A program made the position numbers and the translations under genes. Positions 27,966 to 38,955 of a stretch of 64,000 bases of DNA are shown in pieces; positions within the stretch are counted from its first letter, which is position 1; the number at the start of each line of letters is the position of its first letter. The stretch comes from Panacagrimonas perspica (GTDB lineage: Bacteria; Pseudomonadota; Gammaproteobacteria; Nevskiales; Nevskiaceae): NCBI RefSeq assembly GCF_004364935.1, contig NZ_SOBT01000011.1, forward strand, positions 372,001 to 436,000, written 5' to 3'. The notes beneath the pieces are model-generated. The model was not told the DNA's origin, made no database searches, and saw only the letters and a program-made list of their open reading frames with translations.

Positions 27966-28070
27966 TGAAACGCAAAGGCGCAAAGGACGCAAAGGAAACG
28001 AAACGACGCCGGATCCTGTGTGCGGCCATTCCTTTTTCTTGCTCGGCGTCCTTTGCGCCTTTGCGTTCAA
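27966..28070. repeat. Inverted repeat built on CGCAAAGG units
   Basis: Two perfectly complementary 22-base arms lie at 27969-27990 and 28046-28067, separated by 55 bases. Each arm is itself a near-tandem of CGCAAAGG. The element fills the gap between the cysM stop and the exonuclease start. It could act as a terminator or be a mobile palindrome. It is unrelated to the GTAGCCCGG repeat family. Confidence 0.8.
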
Positions 28071-28083
28071 CCTTTTCGTCACT

Positions 28084-28974
28084 TCACGCCGGGAACACGC
28101 CCGTCGACACGTAGCGATCGCCACGGTCGCAGATGATGCAGACGACGGTGGCGTTCTCGACGCGCTTGCAGACTTCCACCGCTGCGAAGATCGAGCCGCC
28201 GGAGGAGGGGCCGCAGAACAGGCCCTCGGTGCGCGCGACGGTGTGCATCATGCCTTCAGCGTCCTTGGCGTCGACTTCGAGGATGCGGTCGATCTTGGTG
28301 ACGTCGTAGATGCCCGGCTCGTATTCCTTGGGCCACTTGCGGATGCCCGGGATCGAGGACTCGCCGGCAGGATGCACGCCGATCAGTTCGATCTTCGGGT
28401 TGACCTCTTTCAGGAAGCGTCCGGTGCCCATGATCGTGCCGGTGGTGCCCATCGTCGCGACGAAGTGCGTGACCTTGTGGTCGGTGTCGCGCCAGATCTC
28501 CGGTCCCGTGCCCTCGTAGTGCGCGCGCGGGTTGTCCGGGTTGGCGAACTGGTCCAGAACGCGGCCCTGGCCTTCCTTCTGCATCTGCAGCGCCAGATCG
28601 CGCGCGTACTCCATGCCCTGTTCCTTGGTCACGAGCACGATCTCGGCGCCGAAGGCCTTCATCTGCGCGCGACGTTCCGCGCTCATGTGCGCGGGCATGA
28701 TCAGCACCATGCGGTAACCGCGCATGGCCGCCGCCATCGCCAGCGCGATGCCGGTGTTGCCGGACGTCGCCTCGATCAGTGTGTCGCCGGGCTTGATCTC
28801 GCCGCGCTCCTCAGCGCGCTTGATCATCGAGTACGCCGGCCGGTCCTTGACGGAACCCGCCGGGTTGTTGCCTTCGAGCTTGGCGAGCAGGGTGTTGTTG
28901 CCGATGCCGGGCAGGCGCGTCAGGCGCACGAGAGGCGTATTGCCGATGGTCTCGGCGAGCGTCGGGGTGTTCAT
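28084..28974 (-). CDS. cysM: Cysteine synthase B (O-acetylserine sulfhydrylase)
   Basis: This 296-residue PLP enzyme makes cysteine from O-acetylserine and sulfide or thiosulfate. IGNTPLVRL and the PLP lysine in NPAGSVKDRPAY are visible, followed by EATSGNTGIALA and the phosphate-binding TMGTTGTIMGTGRFLKE. The shorter length and the EGNNPAGSVKDR form favour CysM over CysK. TAAACT ends 8 bases before the ATG and could be a -10 box giving a very short leader. Confidence 0.92.
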   Translation of the reverse strand: MNTPTLAETIGNTPLVRLTRLPGIGNNTLLAKLEGNNPAGSVKDRPAYSMIKRAEERGEIKPGDTLIEATSGNTGIALAMAAAMRGYRMVLIMPAHMSAERRAQMKAFGAEIVLVTKEQGMEYARDLALQMQKEGQGRVLDQFANPDNPRAHYEGTGPEIWRDTDHKVTHFVATMGTTGTIMGTGRFLKEVNPKIELIGVHPAGESSIPGIRKWPKEYEPGIYDVTKIDRILEVDAKDAEGMMHTVARTEGLFCGPSSGGSIFAAVEVCKRVENATVVCIICDRGDRYVSTGVFPA

Positions 28975-29056
28975 GGGGCGCGAGTTTAGCCCGCCTGTCC
29001 GGGGGATCGCCCGGGAATCGGCGGCGGGGCGCGAGGTTGAATCGGAGGGCCGGACC

Positions 29057-29122
29057 GTAGCCCGGACGAAGTCCGGGGAGCATCGGCCCGATCGAGGGAA
29101 TCCCGGACTTCGTCCGGGCTAC
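29057..29122. repeat. Dispersed palindromic repeat, copy 3
   Basis: The arms are identical to copies 1 and 2, around a loop of about 25 bases. It lies between the cysM start and the FHA gene stop, eight bases after the latter, so it may be the terminator of the kinase-phosphatase-FHA operon. Confidence 0.85.
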
Positions 29123-29130
29123 GGGAGAGG

Positions 29131-29853
29131 TCAGCCGATCAGCACGAAATCCATCTGCGTGCCGGCGAGCTCCACGCGGTCACGATCGGCCAGCTTGCGC
29201 GGCTGCGGTTCGACCTCCGCGCCGTTGATGCGCAGCTTGCGGCCGCTGGCCGAGTCGACCTGCACGATGTAGTAGCCATCGCTCCTGCGCGTGATCGCCG
29301 CGACCTGCACGCCGGGCTTGCCCAGCGTCGTGAGCGGCTTGCTCAGCTCCATCTCCTTGCCCTGATTGGGACCACTGGCGATGCGCAGCTTGCCCAGCAC
29401 CGGCTTGCCGGCCGCCACCAGCCCCGGATTGATCGGCGGCCGCGGTACCGGTGCGGCAGCCGGCATCGGGGTGGGCGCCGGCGGCACCGGGACGGGCATC
29501 CGCGACGGCGGCAGGATGGAGCCCGGCCGCAGGATCATCGTCTTGTCCATCTCCGACGCCGGTACCTCGACGCTGAAGTAGCGCAGCGTGTTGCGACCGA
29601 TGGTGATCACGTCGCCGTGCATGAGCGGGTGCTTGGTGACCGGCTGGCCGTTGACCTGCGTGCCGTTGGTGGAATCCAGATCCTCGAGGAAGGAGTCATC
29701 GAGGATGGTCACGATCGCGGCATGGCGGCCCGACACGGCCTTGTCGTTCAGAACGATGTCGTTGCCCGCCTGGCGTCCGAGCGTGACCCGTTCGGCGGTG
29801 AGCTCGAAATCGGTTGTGACGCCTGTGTTGTCGGTGATGACGAGCTTGCCCAT
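29131..29853 (-). CDS. FHA-domain protein, two FHA modules
   Basis: This 240-residue protein has a canonical N-terminal FHA domain (residues of roughly 22-95) with LGRQAGNDIVL, SGRHA and DSTNGTQVNG, the phosphothreonine-binding residues. A Pro-rich linker follows, and then a second, degenerate FHA-like domain (residues of roughly 155-240; TLGKPGVQVAAITRR, GAEVEPQPRKLADRD). Between them DKTMILRPG is a short segment of a kind often phosphorylated by Ser/Thr kinases in such proteins. It is last in a three-gene operon with a PP2C phosphatase and a kinase, so it is probably the reader of that pathway. No type VI secretion genes are nearby. Confidence 0.88.
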   Translation of the reverse strand: MGKLVITDNTGVTTDFELTAERVTLGRQAGNDIVLNDKAVSGRHAAIVTILDDSFLEDLDSTNGTQVNGQPVTKHPLMHGDVITIGRNTLRYFSVEVPASEMDKTMILRPGSILPPSRMPVPVPPAPTPMPAAAPVPRPPINPGLVAAGKPVLGKLRIASGPNQGKEMELSKPLTTLGKPGVQVAAITRRSDGYYIVQVDSASGRKLRINGAEVEPQPRKLADRDRVELAGTQMDFVLIG

Positions 29854-29896
29854 TCGCGTGTTCCCTTCCGGTATTCCTTAGGTATCCCGTCCGCGC

Positions 29897-30721
29897 TCAG
29901 AACCAGTCCAGCAGGCGCCGGTACCAGGGCTTGCCGATGGCAAAGGACTGGTCGACTCGCGCCAGGATCACGGAGACGTTGTCCTTGCCGCCGCCTTGCA
30001 GTGCCTGCTCCACCAGGTCTTTTGCCGCTTCCTGGAGGTTGTCGCCGTTACGCTTCAGGCTGACGCCGATCTGTTCGTCCGAGACCATGTCGCTCAGCCC
30101 GTCGGAACACAGCAGGAGCACGTCGCCCACTTCCACCGCCGCCTCGCCGAGTTCCACGCTCACGGCGGGTTCCACCCCCATGGCGCGCGTGACGATGTTC
30201 TTGCGCACCATCATCGCCGCTTCCTCGCGCGTGTAGTGGCCCTTCGCGATCATCTCTTCCTGCAGCGAGTGATCCCGCGTGACCTGCTGCAGCTTGCCGG
30301 CGCGATACCGGTAGAGCCGCGAGTCGCCGACGTGCGCGATGCTCATGCGGTCGTCGTGCAGCAGCACGACGACCACCGTCGTTCCCATGCCGGCGCACTG
30401 CGGCTGCGATTGCGCGGCCTGGTAGATGGTCTCGTGCGCTTCCTCGATGGCCTTCTTCAGCAGCAGCGCCTGCGGCGAATGGTTGGCGCCGTCCTCGGAC
30501 GAGGTCAGGCGCCCCAGCTTCTTCCAGTCGCGGCGGACCACGTGCGGAATCGTCGTCGTGGCGATGCCGCTGGCGACTTCGCCGGCGTTGTAGCCGCCCA
30601 TGCCGTCGGCAAGAACCAGAAGTCCGAAATCGCGGTCCTCCGTGATCGCGTCTTCATTGTTCGTCCGCACCCGCCCCATGTCGGTCAGCAGCGCGGTCGA
30701 TACCTTGTCCTTGATGGCCAT
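29897..30721 (-). CDS. PP2C-family Ser/Thr protein phosphatase
   Basis: This 274-residue protein has the PPM metal-binding motifs in order: MGRVRTNNEDA, LVLADGMGGYNAGEVAS, MGTTVVVVLL, AHVGDSRLYR, LLCSDGLSDM and GGGKDNVSVIL. It should reverse the action of the kinase encoded 20 bases upstream. It has no membrane segment. The short Trp-rich C-terminus (GKPWYRRLLDWF) is beyond the catalytic core. Confidence 0.93.
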   Translation of the reverse strand: MAIKDKVSTALLTDMGRVRTNNEDAITEDRDFGLLVLADGMGGYNAGEVASGIATTTIPHVVRRDWKKLGRLTSSEDGANHSPQALLLKKAIEEAHETIYQAAQSQPQCAGMGTTVVVVLLHDDRMSIAHVGDSRLYRYRAGKLQQVTRDHSLQEEMIAKGHYTREEAAMMVRKNIVTRAMGVEPAVSVELGEAAVEVGDVLLLCSDGLSDMVSDEQIGVSLKRNGDNLQEAAKDLVEQALQGGGKDNVSVILARVDQSFAIGKPWYRRLLDWF

Positions 30722-30740
30722 GTCGATGTGCGCCCCTGAC

Positions 30741-33479
<2,739 letters not shown>

Positions 33480-33563
33480 CCCCCTGCGCGCGAACCCGAT
33501 TCGCGTTCTGCGGTGATACTAGCGTGGTTTTCGGGACCTCAACTAACGGACTTTACGAACGTC

Positions 33564-34919
33564 ATGGCGAAAACCCGAACCGCCTACGTCTGCCAGAACT
33601 GCGGTGCATCGGCTTCCAAGTGGGCAGGGCAGTGCGCCGATTGCGGGGCCTGGAACACGCTGGTGGAATCGACCGTCGCGGCGACCCGCCCGGGGACCCG
33701 GCCGGGTGTCGCAAACGCGACCGCCGTCCGGCGTCTGCACGAGGTCGATGCGGAGTCGGCGCCTCGTGTCGGCTCCGGCCTGGAGGAGATGGACCGGGTG
33801 CTCGGCGGAGGCTGGGTCCGGGGTGCCGTGATCCTGATCGGAGGCGATCCCGGCATCGGCAAATCCACGCTGCTGCTGCAGTTGCTGGCCGCCGTCGAGG
33901 GGCGTCTCGACACCCTTTACGTGACCGGTGAGGAATCCCTCTCGCAGGTGGCCATGCGGGCCCAGCGGCTGGGACTGCCGCGCGTGGATTTGCCTGCACT
34001 GGCCGAGACTTCGATCGAGTCGATCCTGGCCACGGTGGCCGCCACGCGACCCGGCCTGGTCGTCATCGATTCGATCCAGACGCTGTACACCGACACGCTC
34101 GATTCGGCGCCGGGTTCGGTGTCGCAGCTGCGCGAATGCGCAGCGCAGCTCGTGCGTCAGGCCAAGGCCAGCGGCACCACGGTGATCCTGGTCGGGCACG
34201 TGACCAAGGAAGGCGCCATCGCCGGTCCGCGCGTGCTCGAACACATGGTCGACACGGTGCTGTATTTCGAGCACGACCCCGGTTCGCGTTTCCGGCTGAT
34301 CCGCGCGGTCAAGAACCGCTTCGGCGCCGTCAACGAACTCGGTGTCTTCGCGATGACCGACACCGGCCTCAAGGAGGTCAGCAATCCGTCGGCGCTGTTC
34401 CTGTCACGCCATGAAGAACCGGTGCCGGGAAGTGTGATCACCGTCACACGTCAGGGCTCGCGACCGCTGCTGGTCGAGGTCCAGGCGCTCGTCGACCGCT
34501 CGATGGTCGGCAATCCGCGCCGCGTCGCGCTCGGTCTGGAAGGCAATCGGCTGAACATGCTGCTGGCGGTGCTCCATCGGCACGGAGGCGTCGCACTCGG
34601 CGACCAGGATGTCTTCGTCAACGTCGTCGGCGGCATGCGCATCAGCGAACCGGCTGCCGATCTGCCGCTGCTGCTCGCCGCGCTGTCCAGCTTTCGCGGC
34701 CGACCGCTGCCCACCGACCTGGTCGTGTTCGGGGAAGTGGGTCTGGCCGGCGAGATCCGCCCGGTGCAGGGTGGCGAGGAGCGGCTCGTCGAGGCGGCCA
34801 AGCAGGGCTTCAAGCGCGCGCTGGTGCCCGAGGCCAATCGCCCCCGCAAGAGCGTGAAGCTCGATCTCGAGGTCACTGCCGTGAGCCGCCTGGATCAGGC
34901 GATGAAGTTCGCGAGTTGA
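33564..34919 (+). CDS. radA: DNA repair protein RadA
   Basis: This 451-residue protein has a four-cysteine zinc finger (Cys10, Cys13, Cys24, Cys27), a RecA-like ATPase with Walker A GGDPGIGKST, the RadA motif KNRFG and a C-terminal Lon-like domain with FGEVGLAGEIRPV. It promotes branch migration in recombination. It is divergent from the kinase gene, 84 bases away. The ATG at 33564 is chosen because the zinc finger begins there; the frame upstream is the complement of the kinase gene. Confidence 0.96.
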   Translation: MAKTRTAYVCQNCGASASKWAGQCADCGAWNTLVESTVAATRPGTRPGVANATAVRRLHEVDAESAPRVGSGLEEMDRVLGGGWVRGAVILIGGDPGIGKSTLLLQLLAAVEGRLDTLYVTGEESLSQVAMRAQRLGLPRVDLPALAETSIESILATVAATRPGLVVIDSIQTLYTDTLDSAPGSVSQLRECAAQLVRQAKASGTTVILVGHVTKEGAIAGPRVLEHMVDTVLYFEHDPGSRFRLIRAVKNRFGAVNELGVFAMTDTGLKEVSNPSALFLSRHEEPVPGSVITVTRQGSRPLLVEVQALVDRSMVGNPRRVALGLEGNRLNMLLAVLHRHGGVALGDQDVFVNVVGGMRISEPAADLPLLLAALSSFRGRPLPTDLVVFGEVGLAGEIRPVQGGEERLVEAAKQGFKRALVPEANRPRKSVKLDLEVTAVSRLDQAMKFAS

Positions 34920-34926
34920 GGGCGAC

Positions 34927-36045
34927 ATGGCCCGCGCCGGAAAGATCCTGACGTGGCTGGTGGTTCTGGGCGTCGGTCTTGGATGCGCGGTCTACGTCGT
35001 GTTCCAGTTGCCGGTCTTCGGCGGACGCTTCGAAGGCGCAAGACTCGAGCGCATGCGTCAATCGCCGCAGTACCACGACGGCCGTTTCGACAACACGCCG
35101 CGATCGCCCGGAGGCTTCGCGCTCGTCGAGACGATCCGCAAGTATTCGGAAGGCCAGGTCCGCGAGCCGACGTTCGAGGTGCCGGTGATGGCGATGCCGC
35201 CGGCCGCGCTGCTGGAGCCGGTCCGTCCGGGATTGCGCCTGTGGTGGCTCGGGCATGCGAGCACCCTGGTGGAAATCGACGGCGTGCGCCTCATGACCGA
35301 TCCCGTTCTGTCCGAGCGTGCATCGCCGTTCGCGTTCGCGGGCCCGAAGCGCCTGCATCCGTCGCCGTTGGCGCTGGAGGCGCTGACGCACATCGACGCC
35401 GTCGTAATCTCGCACGACCACTTCGATCATCTCGACATGGCCACGATCGAGCACCTGGCCGATGGCGGGACCCATTTCTATGTGGGCCTGGGCGTGGGCG
35501 CACACCTCGAACGCTGGAAGGTGCCCGCGGCGCAGATCCACGAGATGGACTGGTGGGAGCAGGCGGACATCAAGGGCGTGCGCATCCATTGCACGCCGGC
35601 CCGGCATTATTCGGGTCGTCGGCGCATGGACAACTCCACGCTGTGGGCGTCCTGGATGATCCGCGGTCCCGGACATTCCGTTTACTACAGCGGCGACACC
35701 GGCTACTCGCCGCATTTCGCCGAGATCCGGCGCAGGCTGGGCGCGCCCGAACTGACTCTGATGAAGGTCGGCGCTTATGGCGAACCCAAGCCCTGGATCG
35801 ACATCCACATGGATCCCGAATCCGCCGTGCGTGCGCAGGGGGATCTGGGCGGCTCGGTATTGCTGCCCTTGCACTGGGCGACGTTCAACCTGGCGTATCA
35901 CGCGTGGGACGAACCGATCCGGCGCACGTTGGCAGCGGCCCCCGCGCTGGACGTGAAGGTCATCACGCCGCGCCTCGGCGAGCGCTACGAAGCGGGCGAG
36001 GATTTCGTCAACACCGCCTGGTACGAAGCCCCGTACCCCGGGTGA
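34927..36045 (+). CDS. Metallo-beta-lactamase-fold hydrolase, membrane-anchored (NAPE-PLD/UlaG-like)
   Basis: This 372-residue protein starts with a hydrophobic anchor (residues of roughly 7-27, ILTWLVVLGVGLGCAVYVVF), so the enzyme probably faces the periplasm. The MBL core has WWLGHASTLVEIDG, TDPVLSERASP, ISHDHFDHLD, PARHYSGRR and YYSGDTGYSPHF, matching the NAPE-phospholipase D-like branch. The substrate is not known. It follows radA by 7 bases. Its TGA stop lies inside a palindromic repeat. Confidence 0.88.
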   Translation: MARAGKILTWLVVLGVGLGCAVYVVFQLPVFGGRFEGARLERMRQSPQYHDGRFDNTPRSPGGFALVETIRKYSEGQVREPTFEVPVMAMPPAALLEPVRPGLRLWWLGHASTLVEIDGVRLMTDPVLSERASPFAFAGPKRLHPSPLALEALTHIDAVVISHDHFDHLDMATIEHLADGGTHFYVGLGVGAHLERWKVPAAQIHEMDWWEQADIKGVRIHCTPARHYSGRRRMDNSTLWASWMIRGPGHSVYYSGDTGYSPHFAEIRRRLGAPELTLMKVGAYGEPKPWIDIHMDPESAVRAQGDLGGSVLLPLHWATFNLAYHAWDEPIRRTLAAAPALDVKVITPRLGERYEAGEDFVNTAWYEAPYPG

Positions 36046-36117
36046 AACCCGGGTTTCCCTCCGATTTGCGAGAAAACCCCGCTCTTTCGCTTCGCGAAAT
36101 TCAACACCCGGGCTACG
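36033..36117. repeat. Palindromic repeat, related second family
   Basis: The left arm is CCCCGGGTGAAACCCGGG, itself a hairpin, and the right arm is CACCCGGGCTACGG, with a third small palindrome between (TTTCGCTTCGCGAAA). It contains the stop codon of the metallo-hydrolase gene. It resembles the GTAGCCCGG family in its outer GTA(G)CCC/GGGCTAC arms but differs in the core. Confidence 0.7.
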
Positions 36118-36124
36118 GGGACGG

Positions 36125-37144
36125 TCAGACCAGCGCCGGAATCTGCATCGTCACGCAATGCAGGCTGCCGTACTGCCGGATCAGCCAGCGGCAATCGACG
36201 GCGACGACCTCGCGATCCGGGAAGCAGGGCCGCAATGCCGCGAGCGCGGCCTCGTCCTGCGGCGCGCCGTAGACCGGCACCAGCACCGCGCCGTTGACGA
36301 TCAGGAAATTCGGATAGCCGGCGGGCAGGCGCTTGCCGTCCTCGTCATGCATCGCGGCCGGCAGCGGCAGCGCCACCAGGCGGTAGGGCTGGCCGTCGAC
36401 GGTGCGCAGCGCGCGCAGTTCCTGCTCCATCGCCGCGAGGTCCTCGTAGTGAGGGTCGTTGCGGTCGTCGCAGGCCTGGTAGGCGATCGTGCGTGCATCG
36501 CAGAAGCGCGCGATCGTGTCGATGTGTCCGTCGGTGTCGTCGCCGAGCAGATCGCCGTGCCGCAGCCACAGCACGCGGTTCACGCCCAGGCGCGGCTTGA
36601 GGAAGGCCTCGATCTGCGCGCGGTCGAGATGCGGATTGCGGGTCGGCGCCAGCAGGCAGCGCTCCGTCGTCAGCAGCGTGCCCTGGCCGTCGACCTCGAT
36701 GGCGCCCCCTTCGAGAATGAAATCCTGCGTCTCGATGGGCGCATCCCAGGCGCCGAGCTTCGCCAGCTCGCGCGTCAGCGCATCGTCGCGCGCGGCTTCG
36801 AACTTGCCGCCCCAGCCGTTGAAGCCGAAATCCAGGTGCAGCAGCCGACCCTCGCGCACGACGGTGATCGGGCCGTGGTCGCGAGCCCAGACGTCGTCGG
36901 AGTCGACGCGATGGATGCGGACGCGCTGCGTGCGTGCGCCCGCCGCCGACAGCCGCACGAGCAGCGATGCCGCATCCAAGCCGTAGTTGATGTGCACCGG
37001 TTCGTAGCGGCTGATCGCCGCGGCGATGCGCAGGAAGTTGTCCTCGACCTGCGCGAAGTGCTGCGCGAAATCGCCGTCGGCGCGCGGCCACGTCAGCATC
37101 ACGGAGGTCTGGGGCGCCCACTCGGGCGGAAGGAAGTCGGTCAT
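36125..37144 (-). CDS. aguA: Agmatine deiminase
   Basis: This 339-residue enzyme of the peptidyl-arginine deiminase fold converts agmatine to N-carbamoylputrescine. Motifs visible are WPRADGDF near the start, RDHGPITV, LEGGAIEVDGQGT, DDTDGHIDTIARF (catalytic His/Asp) and the nucleophile Cys330 in SLHCVTMQIP. The ATG at 37144 begins the conserved MTDFLPPEW; a 42-base upstream extension is the terminator of the preceding gene. The partner hydrolase (aguB) is not in the window. Confidence 0.92.
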   Translation of the reverse strand: MTDFLPPEWAPQTSVMLTWPRADGDFAQHFAQVEDNFLRIAAAISRYEPVHINYGLDAASLLVRLSAAGARTQRVRIHRVDSDDVWARDHGPITVVREGRLLHLDFGFNGWGGKFEAARDDALTRELAKLGAWDAPIETQDFILEGGAIEVDGQGTLLTTERCLLAPTRNPHLDRAQIEAFLKPRLGVNRVLWLRHGDLLGDDTDGHIDTIARFCDARTIAYQACDDRNDPHYEDLAAMEQELRALRTVDGQPYRLVALPLPAAMHDEDGKRLPAGYPNFLIVNGAVLVPVYGAPQDEAALAALRPCFPDREVVAVDCRWLIRQYGSLHCVTMQIPALV

Positions 37145-37154
37145 GTCAGGGCTG

Positions 37155-37192
37155 AAAATGAGAAAGCCTCGGCGGTCGAGGACCACCGAGGC
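37155..37192 (-). terminator. Rho-independent terminator of the periplasmic-protein gene
   Basis: Read leftward, an 11-base stem starting GCCTCGGTGGT pairs with ACCGCCGAGGC (one wobble pair) over a five-base loop and is followed by TTTCTCATTTT. It lies after the gene at 37241-37615 and just upstream of aguA. Confidence 0.75.
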
Positions 37193-37240
37193 TGCTGGGC
37201 GGGGATGACGCCCGGGTTACGGATTTGAGCGGACGGCTTG

Positions 37241-37615
37241 TTACCGCGGGGGGCCGCCGGCCAGGCCGTCGTACACCGCGATGGGCGCGGGATGGTCACG
37301 CTGCACGGCGTCCACCACGTGGTCGTATTCGAAGAAGACCGAGAAACCGTCGTAGTCCCAGCGCGTGATCGGCGGCTGCGCGCGTGATCCGCCACCCACC
37401 GGCGGACGCTTCGCAGCGGGCTGGCCGTACTGGGCCGAAACGGACGCCTTGTTCATGCCCTTGCTCGGCAGGATCGTGCTGGACGCCGGGCGCGAGGCCT
37501 GCGTGACCACGACGATCTCGCCGGCATCGACCGACAGTCCCTCCTGCTCCTCTTGCGCGAGGCAGGCGAACGGGCAGGACAGGGCGGCGGCGGTGAAGAG
37601 AACAGTCAGTCGCAT
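37241..37615 (-). CDS. Periplasmic protein of unknown function
   Basis: This 124-residue protein has a cleavable signal peptide (VLFTAAALSCPFACLA) followed by an acidic segment. Its C-terminal half, MNKASVSAQYGQPAAKRP to ITRWDYDGFSVFFEYDHVVDAVQ, is weakly like the SmpA/BamE fold, in which a G-x-P turn precedes W-x-Y and F-x strands. It is too short and diverged to call BamE. A GGAGGT eight bases before the ATG and a clear terminator downstream make this a stand-alone expressed gene. Confidence 0.72.
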   Translation of the reverse strand: MRLTVLFTAAALSCPFACLAQEEQEGLSVDAGEIVVVTQASRPASSTILPSKGMNKASVSAQYGQPAAKRPPVGGGSRAQPPITRWDYDGFSVFFEYDHVVDAVQRDHPAPIAVYDGLAGGPPR

Positions 37616-37736
37616 AGGGGCTTACCTCCGCAATCTCGACATGAGGATAGCACTGGCCCCGGGTGTTCAGGCAGGCGGGTCCGGGCCGATGGGAGCCGCG
37701 TCCTGAGCCGCCTGGCGCCTCCGCAGCCCGGATCGT

Positions 37737-38930
37737 CTAGGTCGGCAAGGCCAGATCCTCGAGCATCGCGGCGAGGAATCGCGCCGCCTCGCCGCCGGTC
37801 ACGGCGCGGTGATCGAACGTCAGCGACAGCGGCAGCACCGGGCTCACGACGGCCTGTCCATCGAGTGCGATGACGCCGGAGCGCACCGCACCGGCTGCCA
37901 CGATCGCCACCGTCGGCGGCACGATGACCGGGGTCGCGTACCGCCCTCCGAACCGGCCGAAGTTCGACAGCGTGATCGTGTAGCCCCGCAGCTCCTCCGG
38001 CGGCACCGTGCGATTGCGCGCATCGGTCTTCATCTTGTCGAGGCCCCGGCGCAGCGACTCCCCGTCACGATTGCCGACGTCCTGCATCACGCAGACGAAC
38101 AGGCCCTCGGGCGTGTCTACCGCCACGCCAAGATGCACCTTGTCGAGCAACCGCCGGCCCACCTCGGCGTGATCGAACCAGGCGTTGAGCGCGGGCTCGC
38201 GCCGGGCCGCAGAGACGATCGCGCGGATCAGGCGCAACGTGACGTCCTGCTGTTGGGGTCCCCACGCACGCAGCACCGCGTCGTCCATCAAGGTCGTGGG
38301 CATGACCTCGTCGCGCGCCTGGCTCATCGCGTTGGCCATCGCCTTGCGCGCGCCCTTGAGCTTCTCCAGCGGTCCCACTTCCGCGAGGATCTTGTGCACG
38401 CGCTGCACGTCGGCCGCGGTGATGATTCCGTCCGGGCCCGAGGGCGTGATGATCGTCAGGTCCACGTTGAGGCGATGCGCCAGCGCGCGCACGGCAGGCG
38501 CCACCTTAAGGCCCGCCGCGGAGCCGACCGAAGTGACCTTCTCGGTCACCACCTCGTTGTTCTGCGTCATCGCGCCGACGACGACGCCGGTGTCGCGAAT
38601 CGCCTCGCCCGCGGTCGCTTTCGCTGCGGCGGGCGCTGGCGGCTGCGGCGGCGCATGGCTCGTTGCGGGCTTGGCCGCGGTTGCGGGTGACGGCGCGCCG
38701 CCCTCGAACGTGACCAGCGCCTTGCCGACCTCGATGGTGTCGCCGACGCCGCCGTGCAGCTTGGCGATGCGGCCCGCCTGGGGGCTTGGGACTTCGACCA
38801 CCGCCTTGTCGGTCTCCACCGACACCAGCGGCTGATCGGCCTTCACGGTGTCGCCTTCCTTGACCAGCCATTCGCGGATCTCGGCTTCCTGCAGGCCTTC
38901 GCCGAGATCGGGCAGCTTGAACACGCTCAT
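37737..38930 (-). CDS. 2-oxoacid dehydrogenase E2, dihydrolipoyl acyltransferase
   Basis: This 397-residue protein has one lipoyl domain (residues of roughly 1-78) with the lipoyl-lysine motif ETDKAVVEV. An Ala/Pro linker, the peripheral subunit-binding domain (KVAPAVRALAHRLNVDL) and the acyltransferase core follow. The core ends in FDHRAVTGGEAARFL; the catalytic His is present but the usual Asp of HRxxDG is Thr. It is third in an E1 alpha-E1 beta-E2 set, the arrangement of branched-chain 2-oxoacid and some pyruvate dehydrogenases. The acyl group is not certain; no E3 gene is adjacent. The ATG at 38930 fits the conserved MSVFKLPDLGEG. Confidence 0.9.
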   Translation of the reverse strand: MSVFKLPDLGEGLQEAEIREWLVKEGDTVKADQPLVSVETDKAVVEVPSPQAGRIAKLHGGVGDTIEVGKALVTFEGGAPSPATAAKPATSHAPPQPPAPAAAKATAGEAIRDTGVVVGAMTQNNEVVTEKVTSVGSAAGLKVAPAVRALAHRLNVDLTIITPSGPDGIITAADVQRVHKILAEVGPLEKLKGARKAMANAMSQARDEVMPTTLMDDAVLRAWGPQQQDVTLRLIRAIVSAARREPALNAWFDHAEVGRRLLDKVHLGVAVDTPEGLFVCVMQDVGNRDGESLRRGLDKMKTDARNRTVPPEELRGYTITLSNFGRFGGRYATPVIVPPTVAIVAAGAVRSGVIALDGQAVVSPVLPLSLTFDHRAVTGGEAARFLAAMLEDLALPT

Positions 38931-38955
38931 CGAATTCCTCCTTCTTGTTGTCCGG

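Noticed and set aside
37241-37615. BamE/SmpA outer-membrane assembly lipoprotein
   Set aside because: There is no lipobox and only weak resemblance in the last 60 residues.
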